Part shown: piece after piece, positions 44,924-52,313 of the stretch
How the letters are laid out: each line of letters begins with the position of its first letter
Numbering within the stretch: position 1 is the stretch's first letter
Assembly (NCBI GenBank): GCA_947498845.1
Contig: CANMLX010000005.1
Span: 115,772-179,771 of the forward strand
Length of the DNA stretch: 64,000 nt
Direction: 5' to 3'
Source: an uncultured Flavobacteriaceae bacterium
GTDB taxonomy: Bacteria; Bacteroidota; Bacteroidia; Flavobacteriales; Flavobacteriaceae
Program-made: the position numbers and the translations under genes
The notes under the pieces: model-generated
Seen by the model: the letters and a program-made list of their open reading frames with translations, nothing else
What the model was told of the DNA's origin: nothing
The model's database searches: none

Positions 44924-44971
44924 TTAGTTTCGAAAGCGCCACCACCAAGTATTATTTAAGTTTAAATTCAT
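44924..44971 (-). CDS. trpL: trp leader peptide (MNLNLNNTWWWRFRN)
   Basis: A 15-codon frame beginning ATG at 44971 and ending TAA at 44926-44924, with three consecutive TGG codons (residues 9-11). It is too short for ordinary gene prediction. Downstream, GCTTTCGAA at its 3' end can pair with TTCGTGAAGC, giving a 1:2-type hairpin before the terminator. A ribosome stalled on the Trp codons would cover that first arm. This is ribosome-mediated attenuation by layout; the antiterminator pairing needs folding to confirm. Confidence 0.85.
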   Translation of the reverse strand: MNLNLNNTWWWRFRN

Positions 44972-44990
44972 TGTTGATCTTAATAGAGCC

Positions 44991-45021
44991 CAAATATAAA
45001 AATGAAATTATAATTATGCAA
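44991..45021 (-). promoter_or_regulatory. trp operon promoter
   Basis: On the minus strand TTG (45021-45019), 20 bp, TATATTTG (44998-44991): full Bacteroidota consensus. The predicted start near 44985 leaves about 14 nt before the leader peptide ATG. Confidence 0.7.
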
Positions 45022-45035
45022 TTCTTAGATGGTTT

Positions 45036-45094
45036 TTTTAGAAGCGATTTAGACTTTTTTAGCAAATTAAAAAAAGTCTAAATTGCTTCTAAAA
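45036..45094. terminator. 25-bp stem hairpin upstream of the trp promoter
   Basis: Arms 45036-45060 and 45070-45094 are complementary over 25 bp with one G-U pair, with a 9-nt loop. T-runs flank it on both strands, so it could terminate transcription in either direction. No gene adjoins it directly. Confidence 0.6.
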
Positions 45095-45097
45095 CAA

Positions 45098-45125
45098 AAA
45101 ACTACCATGTAAACATGGTAGTTTT
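45098..45125. terminator. second hairpin of the tandem pair
   Basis: AAAACTACCATG and CATGGTAGTTTT (12 bp, loop TAAA) form a perfect hairpin 3 bp from the preceding one. Together they insulate the trp promoter from the region before 45323. The remaining 45126-45322 shows no gene. Confidence 0.6.
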
Positions 45126-45322
45126 GATCGATTATTAAGTAGTTTAGAGAGATTTTAGTTTGCTATTAACTTAGTCTTTACTTAATAATTCAAATATTAG
45201 TTGTTATTTCTTGGCAAATTTAGATTAAAATGATTCTTGTCGTTTTATTTTGATTAAATATTTGTTAAACAGTACTCTCATAACGATGTAATACCTAATT
45301 TTATATAAAATGTAATCTTTGT

Positions 45323-45868
45323 ATGAAAGTAAAATTCCTATTTGTAGCTTTTATCTTATTCTTTGCATGTAAAAATGATAAGAAACAGGAAAAATTTGCT
45401 CAAGTTGATCATAATCAAGAAGAAGGTGTAGTTAAAACCAAATATAATCTGGATTTAAAAGTTTTAAATTTTGAAGAATTTAAAGTGTTTTTGAATAGAA
45501 AAGATGATAAAACTTATGTAATAAACTTTTGGGCTACCTGGTGCGGTCCATGTGTTAAAGAATTACCTTATTTTGAATCTATTACAAAGAATTATGCATC
45601 TAAAAGTGTTGAGGTTGTTTTAGTAAGTTTGGATTTTCCTCATATGTATGAAAAAAAGTTAATTCCCTTTATAAAGAAGAATAATCTTAAAAGTGACGTT
45701 GTTGTTTTAAATGATTCTAAAGAAAATGAATGGATTGGTAAAGTAGATAAATCTTGGTCTGGTTCTATACCAGCGACAATAATCTATAATAAACATAACC
45801 GCAAGTTTTATGAAACGTCTTTTACTTATGAAGCATTAGAAAAAGAAGTTAAACAATTTTTAAATTAA
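45323..45868 (+). CDS. TlpA-like thioredoxin lipoprotein
   Basis: A 181-residue lipoprotein (LFFAC, Cys16) with a TlpA/ResA-type thioredoxin fold: VINFWATWCGPCVKELPYFE holds the redox pair Cys74-Cys77, and SIPATIIYN carries the cis-Pro. Probably a periplasmic disulfide reductase. It is followed 7 bp later by a second thioredoxin-fold gene, so they form an operon. Confidence 0.88.
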   Translation: MKVKFLFVAFILFFACKNDKKQEKFAQVDHNQEEGVVKTKYNLDLKVLNFEEFKVFLNRKDDKTYVINFWATWCGPCVKELPYFESITKNYASKSVEVVLVSLDFPHMYEKKLIPFIKKNNLKSDVVVLNDSKENEWIGKVDKSWSGSIPATIIYNKHNRKFYETSFTYEALEKEVKQFLN

Positions 45869-45875
45869 ATATATC

Positions 45876-46496
45876 ATGAAAACAGTAGTTAAGTTTTGCT
45901 TTGTAATTGTAATGATGTTGTGTTTTAGTGCATTTTCAAATATTGAAAATAGTATTAAAAATGGCTATAAGATTGGAGACGTGGTTGAAGATTTTTCGCT
46001 TAAAAATGTAGATGGTAAAATGATTTCATTATCAGATTTTAAAGAAGCCAAGGGGTTTATTGTAACGTTTACTTGTAATACTTGTCCTTATGCAATAGCA
46101 TATGAGGATAGAATTATTGCACTTAACAATAAGTATGCACCAATGGGGTATCCTGTAATTGCAATAAATCCTAATAACCCAGCAGTGAAACCAGGAGATA
46201 ATTTTGAGGCCATGCAAGCAAGAGCTAGAGAAAAAGGATTTACATTTCCTTATTTAGTAGATGAAGGCCAAAAAGTATATCCAAAATTTGGAGCTACAAA
46301 AACACCCCATAATTATGTGCTTAAAAAAGTAGATAAAGGATTAATAGTTAAATATATTGGAGTTATTGATGATAGTTCAAGAGATGCTAATGCGGTTAAA
46401 GAAAAATTTTTAGAAAATGCTGTTGATGCATTATTAAAGGGAGAAGTAATAAAAGTAAAAGAAACTAAAGCTATAGGCTGTTCTATAAAGGTATAA
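45876..46496 (+). CDS. AhpC/TSA-fold thioredoxin family protein
   Basis: A 206-residue secreted protein (signal to about residue 21) with the peroxiredoxin-like fold: VEDFSLKNVDGKMISLSDF, then FTCNTCPYAIAYEDRI with Cys67-x2-Cys70, FPYLVDEGQKVYPKFGATKTPHNYVL. The TCNTCPYA motif is typical of the PF00578 group near TlpA genes. Redox partner of the preceding lipoprotein is a reasonable inference. Confidence 0.86.
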   Translation: MKTVVKFCFVIVMMLCFSAFSNIENSIKNGYKIGDVVEDFSLKNVDGKMISLSDFKEAKGFIVTFTCNTCPYAIAYEDRIIALNNKYAPMGYPVIAINPNNPAVKPGDNFEAMQARAREKGFTFPYLVDEGQKVYPKFGATKTPHNYVLKKVDKGLIVKYIGVIDDSSRDANAVKEKFLENAVDALLKGEVIKVKETKAIGCSIKV

Positions 46497-46589
46497 TGTT
46501 TGTTGCATAAGACAATAGATGTAACACTTTGATTTTTTTTTCGTCTAAGTTTTGTAATAGTATTATTTTTACAGGAAATTAAAACAATA

Positions 46590-46907
46590 ATGGAAGAATT
46601 AACACAAGAAGAATGGGTATCTCAATTGGCTAGTGATGATAATGCAGTCGTTTTGGATGTAAGAACAGATAATGAAGTTGCAGATGGCGTAATAGCTAAT
46701 GCTATTCACTTGGATATTTATAGAGGAGATGCGTTTATCGATGCGTTAGAAAAACTTGATAAAAGCAAAAATTACTATGTGTATTGTAGGTCTGGTAAAA
46801 GAAGTGCTCAAGCTTGTAGTATTATGGAAGAACTAGATTTTAATAATGCATACAACTTAGAAGGAGGCGTTTTAGATTGGGAAGGAGAATTGGTTGATAT
46901 GGATTAA
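46590..46907 (+). CDS. rhodanese-domain protein
   Basis: A 105-residue single rhodanese domain with active-site loop CRSGKRS (Cys66), LDVRTDNEV and YNLEGGVLDWEGE. Single-domain rhodaneses move persulfide sulfur in the cytoplasm. No signal peptide. It follows the two thioredoxin-fold genes and is closed by a terminator. Confidence 0.92.
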   Translation: MEELTQEEWVSQLASDDNAVVLDVRTDNEVADGVIANAIHLDIYRGDAFIDALEKLDKSKNYYVYCRSGKRSAQACSIMEELDFNNAYNLEGGVLDWEGELVDMD

Positions 46908-46930
46908 ATAAAAATGCTATACTAATAACT

Positions 46931-46967
46931 AAAAACAGTTTTATTTTATATTAAGGCTGTTTTTTTA
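46931..46967 (+). terminator. terminator after the rhodanese gene
   Basis: AAAAACAG (46931-46938) pairs with CTGTTTTT (46957-46964), 18-nt loop, followed by a T-run. Confidence 0.6.
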
Positions 46968-47089
46968 TTTTTTTACAATACTATGTTGCTTTTATCTTAT
47001 TTTTGAGTGTTTTGTCTTGTTTTTTTTACATAAATATCAGTTTTTTATAGTTTTGTTATAAATTAACTAATTCAAATCCCTCAATTAAT

Positions 47090-47425
47090 ATGGAAAATGG
47101 TGTACTTGTACTTGGAATGATTGCATTACTGTTTATATGCATGTATGGTTACGCATATGGAACGGTAGCTTTAGATAACATTGCTGAAAGAAAAAAAGAA
47201 GCAGAACTTGATCGTGTTCAAGGTTTGAAAAAAGCTGAGCGTTTAGAGAAAGAGAAACTTAGAAATGCTAAAATTGCTAAGTTAAAGAAAAGAAGTGACG
47301 AAATTAGATTAGAAATGAAAAGGCTAGAAAAAGTAGATTTTAGTGCGCTTAATAAATCTATAGTAGAGAGAATGAAAGAATCTATGGCTGGAGAACAACA
47401 GGCAGAAACTCAAACTGCTAGCTAA
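47090..47425 (+). CDS. small membrane-anchored coiled-coil protein
   Basis: A 111-residue protein with one N-terminal hydrophobic segment (about 4-26, VLVLGMIALLFICMYGYAYG). A highly charged helix rich in Lys/Glu follows (about 33-85), predicted coiled coil. Not assignable to a known family. Ends 22 bp before a strong terminator and is the last gene before the ssrA island. Confidence 0.65.
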   Translation: MENGVLVLGMIALLFICMYGYAYGTVALDNIAERKKEAELDRVQGLKKAERLEKEKLRNAKIAKLKKRSDEIRLEMKRLEKVDFSALNKSIVERMKESMAGEQQAETQTAS

Positions 47426-47446
47426 AAAATAAACATAATTTTTAAT

Positions 47447-47484
47447 AAAAGCATTTTTGGTCTATTGAGACTAAAAATGCTTTT
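47447..47484 (+). terminator. terminator after the coiled-coil gene
   Basis: Arms 47447-47463 and 47468-47484 pair over 17 bp with one G-U, loop ATTG, followed by a T-run. Confidence 0.85.
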
Positions 47485-47539
47485 GTTTTTTGTATGATAT
47501 ACGACCTAATTCTTTTGTTTCAAAACGTAAGAAAAAAAG

Positions 47540-47574
47540 AGAGAATCAACATTTTAAAAATGAAGATTCTCTTT
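47540..47574 (-). terminator. displaced original ssrA terminator
   Basis: AGAGAATC (47540-47547) and GATTCTCT (47565-47572) with an inner CATTT/AAATG stem. On the minus strand it ends in a run of seven T. It directly follows the orphan ssrA 3'-end copy at 47577, so before the island entered it would have terminated ssrA. Confidence 0.6.
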
Positions 47575-47576
47575 CT

Positions 47577-47591
47577 GTGGAGTCGGAGAGA
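47577..47591. other. attachment-site copy (attL) of the ssrA 3' end
   Basis: GTGGAGTCGGAGAGA is identical to 51897-51911, the 3' end of the intact tmRNA gene. Integrating elements that target ssrA leave exactly such a direct repeat at the far end. No RNA gene continues from this copy: the sequence diverges at 47592. Confidence 0.75.
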
Positions 47592-47667
47592 CAAAGTTCA
47601 AACTTTTTGGTTGAGGATATAGGTTTGATTATCTCAAACTCAAAGTATCTGTAACATTTAAATTTAA

Positions 47668-48612
47668 TTACGTATTAGCATAAATCCTAATATAGCGTTC
47701 TTCCAAAACGGCCAAGTATTTGGATTTCATATCATTCGATAAAAATGAGTTTTTAATCCAGATAATTGCTTTTTTTTGATGTTTCTGGAAACGCTTAAAT
47801 ACGCCTTCAATTTGTTTAGATGTTAGGCCTAGACTTTGTCCAAATTCTTCAAAATGAGCTTTCTTAAACTTTTTCTTTTTACCGGCTAAAGTCAAAGCTA
47901 ACTCTTCGGTATCTTCAGGGTTAACAATAGCTACATTTAATAAGTCGTAGAAGGGAGCCATTGACCATCCAGAATCTGTTTGAATCATGGAAAAATTCTT
48001 TAGATGCATGTCATTGTTCCCTGTTATAAAAGAAAACAATGTGATCTCAAAAAAGTATAATTTATCTAATAGGGTATTACTGGCATAGATATCCAAAGCT
48101 TTTCCAATTCGTTCCATAGAACTTCTATACTTATCAAATGCCTCTGTGATTTGAAACATATCAAGCATATGAATTTTTGTGCCATCTAATTTCCTGTCAA
48201 TTCGTTTAGTTAAGTAGGATAATTCACCTGACTTTAAACGAATTAAAGTAGACGGTACTGTGTTTATTCCAAATGCTTCTGCTATACGCATAGTTACATG
48301 CTCATTCTCTGGCATCTCCGGGTAATTCTCATTTGGTGGTTTAAAAATATAACCTCCACCCAATGCTCCAACTACAGTAAGTCTATTGTGATGATCATTT
48401 GTTACTTCATTCACTAATGACATTGATAGTTTTGCTTGTACCCCCGGTACCGAGATGCTTCTTTCTATAACATTTTTGGCTAGCTGTGACATTTGATCTA
48501 ACGTATAATCAAGCAAAGGAGTTTCAGTTGTTCCAAAAAACGTCTTCGCGCAATGCTTATGAAAATCTTTGGAGTCTTTTAATTCCTGATAACAGTATAA
48601 ACACTTATTCAT
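47668..48612 (-). CDS. hipT: HipT-like Ser/Thr kinase toxin
   Basis: A 314-residue HipA-type kinase lacking the N-subdomain, which is encoded separately upstream. An N-terminal Cys/His cluster (CLYC...HKHC, residues 4-21) precedes a Gly-loop containing Ser52-Ile-Ser54 in RSISVPGVQAK. The E. coli O127 HipT autophosphorylation loop also has an SIS motif. Catalytic residues: Lys91 (YIFKPP), Asp201 and Asn206 (GNNDMHLKNFS), Asp223 (FYDLLN). By analogy with HipT it may phosphorylate tryptophanyl-tRNA synthetase, but the target is inference. Overlaps hipS by 8 bp. Confidence 0.85.
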   Translation of the reverse strand: MNKCLYCYQELKDSKDFHKHCAKTFFGTTETPLLDYTLDQMSQLAKNVIERSISVPGVQAKLSMSLVNEVTNDHHNRLTVVGALGGGYIFKPPNENYPEMPENEHVTMRIAEAFGINTVPSTLIRLKSGELSYLTKRIDRKLDGTKIHMLDMFQITEAFDKYRSSMERIGKALDIYASNTLLDKLYFFEITLFSFITGNNDMHLKNFSMIQTDSGWSMAPFYDLLNVAIVNPEDTEELALTLAGKKKKFKKAHFEEFGQSLGLTSKQIEGVFKRFQKHQKKAIIWIKNSFLSNDMKSKYLAVLEERYIRIYANT

Positions 48613-48940
48613 AGTTGGCTATATTAATAGGAATTACACTTACTGCTCCAATACAATTTTGGCAACAAGCTAACAATAGGCCCATCCTATCATTTCTATT
48701 GATTTTCCAATTTTTAGAAGCAATATCCAATAACCATCCTTCAGGAATTAGGCCTTCAAAAAATGGAAATAATCTGTTATCACGATATACTTCTTGCCTT
48801 ACTGGCATTGTAAAAGTTATGAATTGAGTTGGATATTCCTCTATATATTTTTGGTAATATTGAAAAAGATATTCTCCTTCATCTGTTTCAAGCAGTATAC
48901 CAGCCAAAATATCGCCATATAAAATATTAGCTTTTCTCAT
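48605..48940 (-). CDS. hipS: HipS-like N-subdomain protein
   Basis: A 111-residue protein equal to the HipA N-subdomain: FFEGLIPEGWLLDIASKNWKINRNDRMGLLLACCQNCIGAVSVIP. In HipBST modules this separate subunit, rather than HipB, neutralises the kinase. The gene order hipB-hipS-hipT, with hipS starting directly after the hipB stop and overlapping hipT, is the HipBST order. Confidence 0.85.
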   Translation of the reverse strand: MRKANILYGDILAGILLETDEGEYLFQYYQKYIEEYPTQFITFTMPVRQEVYRDNRLFPFFEGLIPEGWLLDIASKNWKINRNDRMGLLLACCQNCIGAVSVIPINIANYE

Positions 48941-49153
48941 TTATAATTGTTTTTTCGAATTTGAGATTGGAACTGGAACCAATTCATGACCAAACATCAT
49001 CAAAACAAGATTTACCTTTTCCATATTCAAATTGGTCTTTCCTTGTTCAATTTTTCTCACTACTGTCAAAGCTACACCCGCACGTTCTGCAAACGCTAAC
49101 TGTGTTAGACCCACGGACTTTCTTCGTTCTTTGACAAATGCTGCTAAATTCAT
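48941..49153 (-). CDS. hipB: HipB-like XRE-family repressor
   Basis: A 70-residue helix-turn-helix protein: LAAFVKERRKSVGLTQLAFAERAGVALTVVRKIEQGKTNLNMEKVNLVLMMFGHEL. First gene of the module. The start lies 2 bp from a palindromic operator, and a minus-strand -7 element TATATTTG (49190-49183) falls between operators 1 and 2, so autorepression is very likely. Confidence 0.9.
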   Translation of the reverse strand: MNLAAFVKERRKSVGLTQLAFAERAGVALTVVRKIEQGKTNLNMEKVNLVLMMFGHELVPVPISNSKKQL

Positions 49154-49155
49154 AG

Positions 49156-49175
49156 TTATATGCTTTTAGATATAA
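49156..49175. promoter_or_regulatory. HipB operator O1
   Basis: TTATAT-N8-ATATAA, 20 bp. The spacing matches the TATCC-N8-GGATA layout of E. coli HipB operators. Confidence 0.7.
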
Positions 49176-49195
49176 TTTATAGCAAATATAGCACT

Positions 49196-49215
49196 TTATA
49201 TGTAAATACATATAA
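49196..49215. promoter_or_regulatory. HipB operator O2
   Basis: TTATAT-N8-ATATAA again, 40 bp from O1. It covers the -33 region of the hipB promoter. Confidence 0.7.
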
Positions 49216-49235
49216 AATTTGATTGTGATCTATTT

Positions 49236-49255
49236 TTATATGCTTTTCGATATAA
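49236..49255. promoter_or_regulatory. HipB operator O3
   Basis: TTATAT-N8-ATATAA, 40 bp from O2. Its 8-bp spacer GCTTTTCG differs from that of O1 by one base. It lies upstream of the divergent oxygenase gene, which may therefore be under HipB control. Confidence 0.7.
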
Positions 49256-49332
49256 AAACAACTCCTGTCGAATACGCATATTTCTACGGTTACAGTAAAG
49301 CATCGTTTAATAAAAACAAGTATGTTTGTTAT

Positions 49333-51588
49333 ATGGAAAAGAATTTGCAACACTTAGTAACCTTATTACAGAATATTAAAGGTAGTAGTACATTTATAGT
49401 TTCTGGATCGGAGAAATTGATTCTCCCTGGGCTCCGGATAAAAGGGTTTGGAGAAGTAAGTTTTCCGATAAACAAAAATCAGTCTCAATCTCTGATTAGT
49501 ATTTCCAAAAAGGCTCCTTTTGGAAAAGGTAGTAAAACAATTTATGATGAATCTATACGCAAAGTGCAGGAAATAGATGCAGCATCCATTTCTTTTCATA
49601 ATCCTGAATGGATCCCTTTTTTAGAAAGAATAGTAGCCAAGGTTAAAAAAGGTCTTGGTATTGATAAGGAAAAAAGCGTAAATGCTAATTTATACAAACT
49701 TCTGATCTATGAACCTGATAGTTTTTTTCTGCCTCACAAAGATTCTGAAAAAGAAAAAGGAATGTTTGGTACGTTAATCATTGGATTACCTTCTCAGCAT
49801 ACTGGAGGCGAATTAAAAGTAAGTTTTGATAATAGAACTAATACTATAGATTTTTCCGAAACTATTAATTCATATGAAATGCCCTATACTGCTTTTTTTT
49901 CCGACTGCCTTCATGAAGTCAAAGCTGTTACCTCTGGATATAGAATTTGCCTGGTTTACAATTTAGTTAGCATCAATTCAACTTCTCAAATTAAAAGCCC
50001 AAAATTTAGTTTACTTCAAAATGAGATAGCAGAACTATTATTGGCTTCTACCGAAAAATTTCAGGAATTACCTAAGGCTATCTTACTAGGGCATGAATAT
50101 ACCCCAGCAAACTTTTCATTATCAAATTTAAAAGGTCATGATAAACCAAGAGCTGAAGCTTTGTTAAATGCCGTCAACCAATCTGGGTATCACGCTAGTT
50201 TAGCTTTGGTAACTCACTATCAATATGGTCAATTAGAATCAGATTACTATTATTATAACTATGGAAGAAGTAAAGAAGAGCCAGAAATTCAGGGTACTAT
50301 GGGAGAAATAATTGAAGAAAATTCATATATCGAGCATTGGGACAAGAATACCCCTGGACTAGGCGAATTACACTTAGAACAGAATCATATTATAGCAAAT
50401 CTCAACCTTGGAGAGGGAAACCCAACAGAAAAAGAAGAAGAAGGGTACACTGGCAACGCTGGTATGACTATAGAATATTGATATCATTATGGAGCTGTCG
50501 TATTATGGCCAAAAAATAAACATATCGCAATTCTTAAAGGCAGACCCTTGAAAAATCAACTCCAATGGTTAGATTATTATGTTGAAAAAAATCAAGTCCC
50601 TAATTCTGAGAATATCAGTAATATAAGAGAAATCATAACACGCTTAGCAGAACGAGACTTTGATAACATTGATTATTCAAATCTAAATTTTGATACTTTT
50701 ATAAAAGCACTTTGTCATCTTGGCAATGAAGACTTATTACATAAATCAAATACCTTATTAAGCAATGTATTTGATGCTGTTACTATTAAAAGTTGGATAT
50801 TATTAGCTCAAAAATTTCCATTAGATACTCTCAAGAAAATATTCTCATCTGCTGGTAATTCTAACGACCTTTATAAAATAGGACATTTAATCTGCTTTCT
50901 CAAAAACAGTATCGTGTGTAAAGAAAAAGCTGAAACACACCTCATACTATTGGAACAAATTGAACAGATACCAAAATATATAAGTTCTGCAGAGATTCAT
51001 AAAATCAATGATTCCAACAACTATTATCAAAAGGGTAAGATAGGAAGATCACAAATAGCTAAAGAGCTTATAAGGAATGTTTTAATATTAAGTTCTTTAA
51101 AAAATAGCAACAATCTATGGATCGAGGAAACATCGTTACAAATCACAAAATCCCTATCCAGAAAATACCTGAACAAAGTTTTATTACCAGAATTAATCAA
51201 ATCCCAAAATAAGACTTCCCTGTTTTATAATATAAGGAATATATGTAAGCAAGAATTATTGCAGAAGACAAAAGAAAAACCGCAACCTCCCAAAGATTGG
51301 TCAAGGAAAGCACCTAATACCAGATATAATAATAAAATATGGGAAATGCTTTCCCCTTTTCTGAATTCCCCAACAGATTCTGTCTTTGAATATAGAGCCA
51401 ATCAACAGCTGAGACAAGAAGTGGAAAATGCTATTAAAAATGTAACTATCGATTTGAAAACAGAGACGGTAATAAAAGGTAGACCTTATACACTAAAAAT
51501 TAACAAAACCCAACAGGAATATGAAAAATTAATAAAGCATTGGAAGGAAGACAAAATATTTCTAGAACAACTAGAAAAGATAAAATAA
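49333..51588 (+). pseudogene. 2OG-Fe(II) oxygenase-type gene interrupted by in-frame UGA
   Basis: Two frames in the same register are split by one TGA (50479-50481). The first part has the Fe(II)/2-oxoglutarate site: HKD (about 11 residues after LLIYEPDS), then CLHEV and the Arg of SGYRICLVYNL. After the stop the frame continues YHYGAVVLWPKNKHIAILKGRP and stays open for 369 codons. Relatives I know read WYHRAAVVLWP here, so TGA probably replaces a Trp TGG. I start at 49333 (MEKNLQHLV) because the upstream frame crosses operator O3. It may be a recent pseudogene, a two-protein gene, or a read-through product. Confidence 0.65.
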
Positions 51589-51620
51589 CCCTATCGAAAA
51601 TATTAAGTGGATACCATTTT

Positions 51621-51793
51621 AACCCGCTTTATGCAATAAAAAATTTATTACATCTTATAGCTACTGTAAATACTACCGCTTCGCTGCGTTTTTTAATTTC
51701 ACTCCCGCACATGCGGGAGTGAAATTAAGAAAACACTAGTATTTTTTGCATCTACAAGCTTCATGACAACCTTCTATTGCATAAAGCGGGGTT
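51621..51793. mobile_element. MITE-like element family 2, copy B (about 173 bp)
   Basis: Begins AACCCGCTTTATGCAATA and ends TATTGCATAAAGCGGGGTT, with the central palindrome CACTCCCGC-ACAT-GCGGGAGTG. It is the reverse-oriented partner of 34112-34289. It lies inside the ssrA island between the oxygenase gene and ssrA. The frame 51540-51722 is only a by-product of it. Confidence 0.8.
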
Positions 51794-51854
51794 AAAAAAG
51801 TTTGTACATATATTGTTTTGAAAAACAAGAGGTTATGTAAGTTTGCAAAAACTG

Positions 51855-51887
51855 AAAAACCTATAAGAAATTGACTTATAGGTTTTT
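51855..51887 (-). terminator. present ssrA terminator
   Basis: AAAAACCTATAAG and CTTATAGGTTTTT form a perfect 13-bp hairpin, 7-nt loop, 10 bp from the tmRNA 3' end. It lies on the island side of the attachment site. Confidence 0.8.
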
Positions 51888-51896
51888 ATGAATTAA

Positions 51897-51911
51897 GTGG
51901 AGTCGGAGAGA
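51897..51911. other. attachment site (attR) at the ssrA 3' end
   Basis: GTGGAGTCGGAGAGA, identical to 47577-47591. It encodes the acceptor and T-arm end of the intact tmRNA. Confidence 0.75.
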
Positions 51912-52289
51912 ATCGAACTCTCGTCCAAACAAGTAACTAAAGAGCCTTCTACACGTTTAGTCTTTTCTTGGTTTTTAGACTAAAAGCTGGTTAAAGACAA
52001 CCCACTTGTAGCTTAGCTTTTAAATCTCGAAAGTATATTAAAGCACTATACAATCTTAGTTAATATTTACGATGCCTCTAAATAGAACGCCATTAACCAA
52101 GGCTTTCTGGAGACATTTAGCTTGTACACCTTGTGTACCGAGGCTAATCTTACTATAAATTCAGATTATGCAGCTAAAGCGTAGTTATTCTCGCCGTTTA
52201 AAATTTGATTTAGTCTTTTAGGTGTATCAAAATCATTACACCACGTGCTTACTGTTTAATTAATCTCGCTGTCAAAACCAGTCGACCCC
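51898..52289 (-). ncRNA. ssrA: transfer-messenger RNA (tmRNA)
   Basis: A 392-nt RNA. The 5' end GGGGTCGACTGGTTTTGACAG pairs with the 3' end CGACTCC plus discriminator A; CCA is not fully encoded. The tRNA-like T-arm GAGAG-TTCGATT-CTCTC is near the 3' end. The tag reading frame GGC GAG AAT AAC TAC GCT TTA GCT GCA TAA encodes GENNYALAA, the usual flavobacterial tag (with the resume codon just upstream). It rescues stalled ribosomes with SmpB. Confidence 0.96.
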
Positions 52290-52305
52290 ATTTTTATGTG
52301 GACAG

Positions 52306-52313
52306 CAAAGGTA
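52306..52313 (-). promoter_or_regulatory. ssrA promoter -7 element
   Basis: TACCTTTG on the minus strand, 16 bp upstream of the mature tmRNA 5' end; no good -33 TTG. The rest of 52314-52606 shows no gene. Confidence 0.5.

Noticed and set aside
47577..47600. A second tmRNA or tRNA gene
   Set aside because: Only 15 bp of the ssrA 3' end is present and no cloverleaf or pairing 5' arm follows; it is an attachment-site copy.
50548..51588. Independent 346-aa gene downstream of the oxygenase
   Set aside because: Same register as the upstream frame, no ATG at its start (TTG), and sequence continuity across TGA; better read as the second half of an interrupted gene.
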